From Bradyrhizobium sp. WSM1417 (GTDB lineage: Bacteria > Pseudomonadota > Alphaproteobacteria > Rhizobiales > Xanthobacteraceae), in NCBI RefSeq assembly GCF_000515415.1, contig NZ_KI911783.1, positions 2,718,392 through 2,782,391 on the forward strand: a stretch of DNA of 64,000 nt, in the 5' to 3' direction. Position numbers and translations under genes: made by a program. This document shows, piece by piece, positions 62,644 to 64,000 of this stretch; position 1 is the first letter of the stretch; each line of letters opens with the position of its first letter. The notes beneath the pieces were generated by a model. The model was given only the letters and a program-made list of their open reading frames with translations, was not told the origin of the DNA and did not search any database.

Positions 62644-62706
62644 TCTCGCCTCCCCGTGCCTTTCCTCAATTGATTTCAGTACTACCGATAAGAGGGCACG
62701 TTTTTC

Positions 62707-62988
62707 ATGCTCCGGGTCGTTATCACTTTGGTGGTCATTTGGATTGCGATCAATCTCCTCTTTGTGGTGTTGGTCATTCCGCCGCGCAAGTCCCAATCCG
62801 AATCCGATCCATTGTACCCTGTTGAGAGTGATAGAGCCGTCGGGCGACGGGGCTCGAAATCGGATCGTCCGCCGACGCCATGGCAAACCGCGGTTTCCCT
62901 AGTCTCGGGTGCATGTTTCTCGCTCGTCCCTCTTTTCGTTGCCGCGATTGAAACGATAAGGCGATTGTTGGGAAAGAGCAGACGCTGA
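62707..62988 (+). CDS. Small membrane protein, 93 residues
   Basis: Begins MLRVVITLVVIWIAINLLFV, a helix followed by VLVIPPRK. A polar middle (SDPLYPVESDRAVGRRGSKS) leads to a second hydrophobic part (AVSLVSGACFSLVPLFVAAI). Two spans with a basic loop are predicted. It resembles short Bradyrhizobium membrane proteins of unknown function. AGAGG lies upstream of the ATG. Confidence 0.6.
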   Translation: MLRVVITLVVIWIAINLLFVVLVIPPRKSQSESDPLYPVESDRAVGRRGSKSDRPPTPWQTAVSLVSGACFSLVPLFVAAIETIRRLLGKSRR

Positions 62989-63380
62989 AATTCCCGTCAG
63001 TCAGAAGCTGCAGAGTTGTGTCCGTTATGAAGGCGGCCGCGCATCGGCCGCTTCGCAGCGGTTAAAACTTGCCAGCGCCCGAGCTTCTTCCCAAGTTTGA
63101 GTTGGCTCTTGCCGGCGGGCGGCCGCACCGCACCGGCTTTTGGTGTTTCGCTGTGGCGAAGGCTCCGCGCCAGCTCCCGTCACTCACACCAGGGTCATGG
63201 CTAAAGACCCGGTTCTCCAACCAAGCGGCCAGTGTGTCGTGTGCAGTGTAATCGGTCCGCCAGCATTCAAGCGCGATGGGGTTTGGACCAGTGTCGTGAA
63301 CGCGTCTTGTTGAATAGCTCATCCCGGAAGGCGACGCCGCACCTTAAGGAAGGCGTACTGCATGGGTTTGCCGGACGCAG

Positions 63381-63405
63381 AGAAAAGGCCGCCAGAGGCG
63401 GCCTT
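63381..63405 (-). terminator. Rho-independent terminator of the last PEP-CTERM gene
   Basis: AAGGCCGCC, loop AGA and GGCGGCCTT form a 9-bp stem. On the minus strand a TTTTCT run follows, about 26 bp after the stop at 63432. Confidence 0.85.
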
Positions 63406-63431
63406 CCGTTCATAAAATCGAGCGGTTGCTT

Positions 63432-64000
63432 TTAGGCGCAGCGCAGGTGGGCTGACGACCGCCGACGGTAGGTAACGACGCCGATCCCCGCGAAACCAAG
63501 CAGCATCATGGCCCACGTGCCGGGCTCGGGGACTGCCGCGATGGACGTCACCGTGATTTCTCCAGTCACTGAATTGGAGTGACCGACAGAGAACTTGCTC
63601 ACATCGTCAATTGCGAGGGTGAAAGTTCCGCCGCTCCAAGAATAACTATGCGCCGTATTATCAAAGTCGATGGAAACAGCACCGTTCTGACCTTGCTTAA
63701 CCTGCCCTTTCACGGTGGCGGCGAAGGCGCTGGCTGCCCCGTTCGGTGTCACGTTGCTGGGCAGCGTGAAAAGCACCTCAAGCGTGAATTTATCGTTGGT
63801 GTAATCGTGAGTACCTGGTGAAAGAGCGAACGTGCCCAAGTTGATGGCCAAGGTGTCATCAGTGCTGCCGCTGAATGTGCCGAACGTATAAAGGAGGTTC
63901 GGATTGTCTTTTGGTGTCTGCGAAAACGTATTGCAGCCCAGACCAAAGCAGCCTGCCGTAGTTCCGGCAAAAAGAACCGCCGCCTGCGCAGGCTCCGCGG
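63432..64000 (-). CDS. PEPxxWA-CTERM protein, choice-of-anchor K type, 5' end cut
   Basis: The frame is open to the window edge. It enters with EPAQAAVLFAGTTAGCFGLG, the end of a signal peptide and the start of the mature protein, then CNTFSQTPKDNP, LLYTFGTFSGSTDDTLAINL, GTFALSPGTHDYTNDKFTLE and VLFTLPSNVTP. These are marks of choice-of-anchor K domains. The tail is AAVPEPGTWAMMLLGFAGIG, VVTYRRRSS. Only the first 20 or so signal residues are missing. It faces the other PEP-CTERM genes and has its own terminator. Confidence 0.9.
   Translation of the reverse strand, partial: AEPAQAAVLFAGTTAGCFGLGCNTFSQTPKDNPNLLYTFGTFSGSTDDTLAINLGTFALSPGTHDYTNDKFTLEVLFTLPSNVTPNGAASAFAATVKGQVKQGQNGAVSIDFDNTAHSYSWSGGTFTLAIDDVSKFSVGHSNSVTGEITVTSIAAVPEPGTWAMMLLGFAGIGVVTYRRRSSAHLRCA

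Overview
The window reads as chromosome from a Bradyrhizobium-like alphaproteobacterium (Nitrobacteraceae). I base this on the GC-rich codon use, the many short lineage-type hypothetical proteins (recognised from memory, not searched), the alphaproteobacterial PEPxxWA-CTERM sorting signals, an H-NS-like protein of rhizobial type and the mix of IS66, IS256 and IS110 relics. No rRNA gene, intact tRNA gene or CRISPR array was seen.

Layout. (1) 1-3.7 kb: a truncated CHASE2 protein behind a FecR-like protein, a PilZ protein, and decayed HD-GYP and receiver-domain fragments. (2) 3.7-9.5 kb: mostly non-coding or decayed DNA with very small membrane-protein genes, a GrlR-like gene and a dispersed hairpin repeat. 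(3) 9.5-27 kb: a scattered exopolysaccharide locus with galE, a Wza-type export lipoprotein, a processive-type GT2 glycosyltransferase directly downstream of wecB, a membrane cyclase-domain protein, VanZ-like proteins (one intact, one broken), two decayed PEP-CTERM genes and a polyprenyl-phosphate sugar-1-phosphate transferase. (4) 27-41.6 kb: an H-NS-like gene, a Cys-rich secreted protein and a type II secretion system: gspD, a lipoprotein gene, gspK on the opposite strand, then gspE-F-H-I-J-L-M, a GspC/N-like gene and gspO with ATGA overlaps. gspG is detached by about 1.6 kb. (5) 42-57 kb: an accessory region with a tRNA 3'-half fragment, two IS256 relics each preceded by the same hairpin repeat, IS66 and IS110 relics, a divergent XRE/DUF2285 pair plus DUF6499 that resembles the QseC/QseM/FseA control of rhizobial integrative elements, a tyrosine recombinase and a broken outer-membrane barrel gene. 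(6) 57-64 kb: a NYN-domain protein, then three PEPxxWA-CTERM proteins with strong hairpin terminators and more tiny membrane proteins.

How it may work together (inference): galE and wecB supply sugar nucleotides, the sugar transferase starts repeat units on the lipid carrier, the GT2 extends the chain and the Wza-like lipoprotein exports it. The T2SS and the PEP-CTERM proteins would give the cell surface its secreted and anchored proteins. No exosortase gene lies in the window, so the sorting enzyme must be elsewhere. Region 5 looks like the regulatory and integrase debris of an integrative element rather than a working one.

The least described feature is a set of 32-48 residue membrane proteins. 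Three of these families have two recognisable copies each, placed around the exopolysaccharide, VanZ and PEP-CTERM genes.
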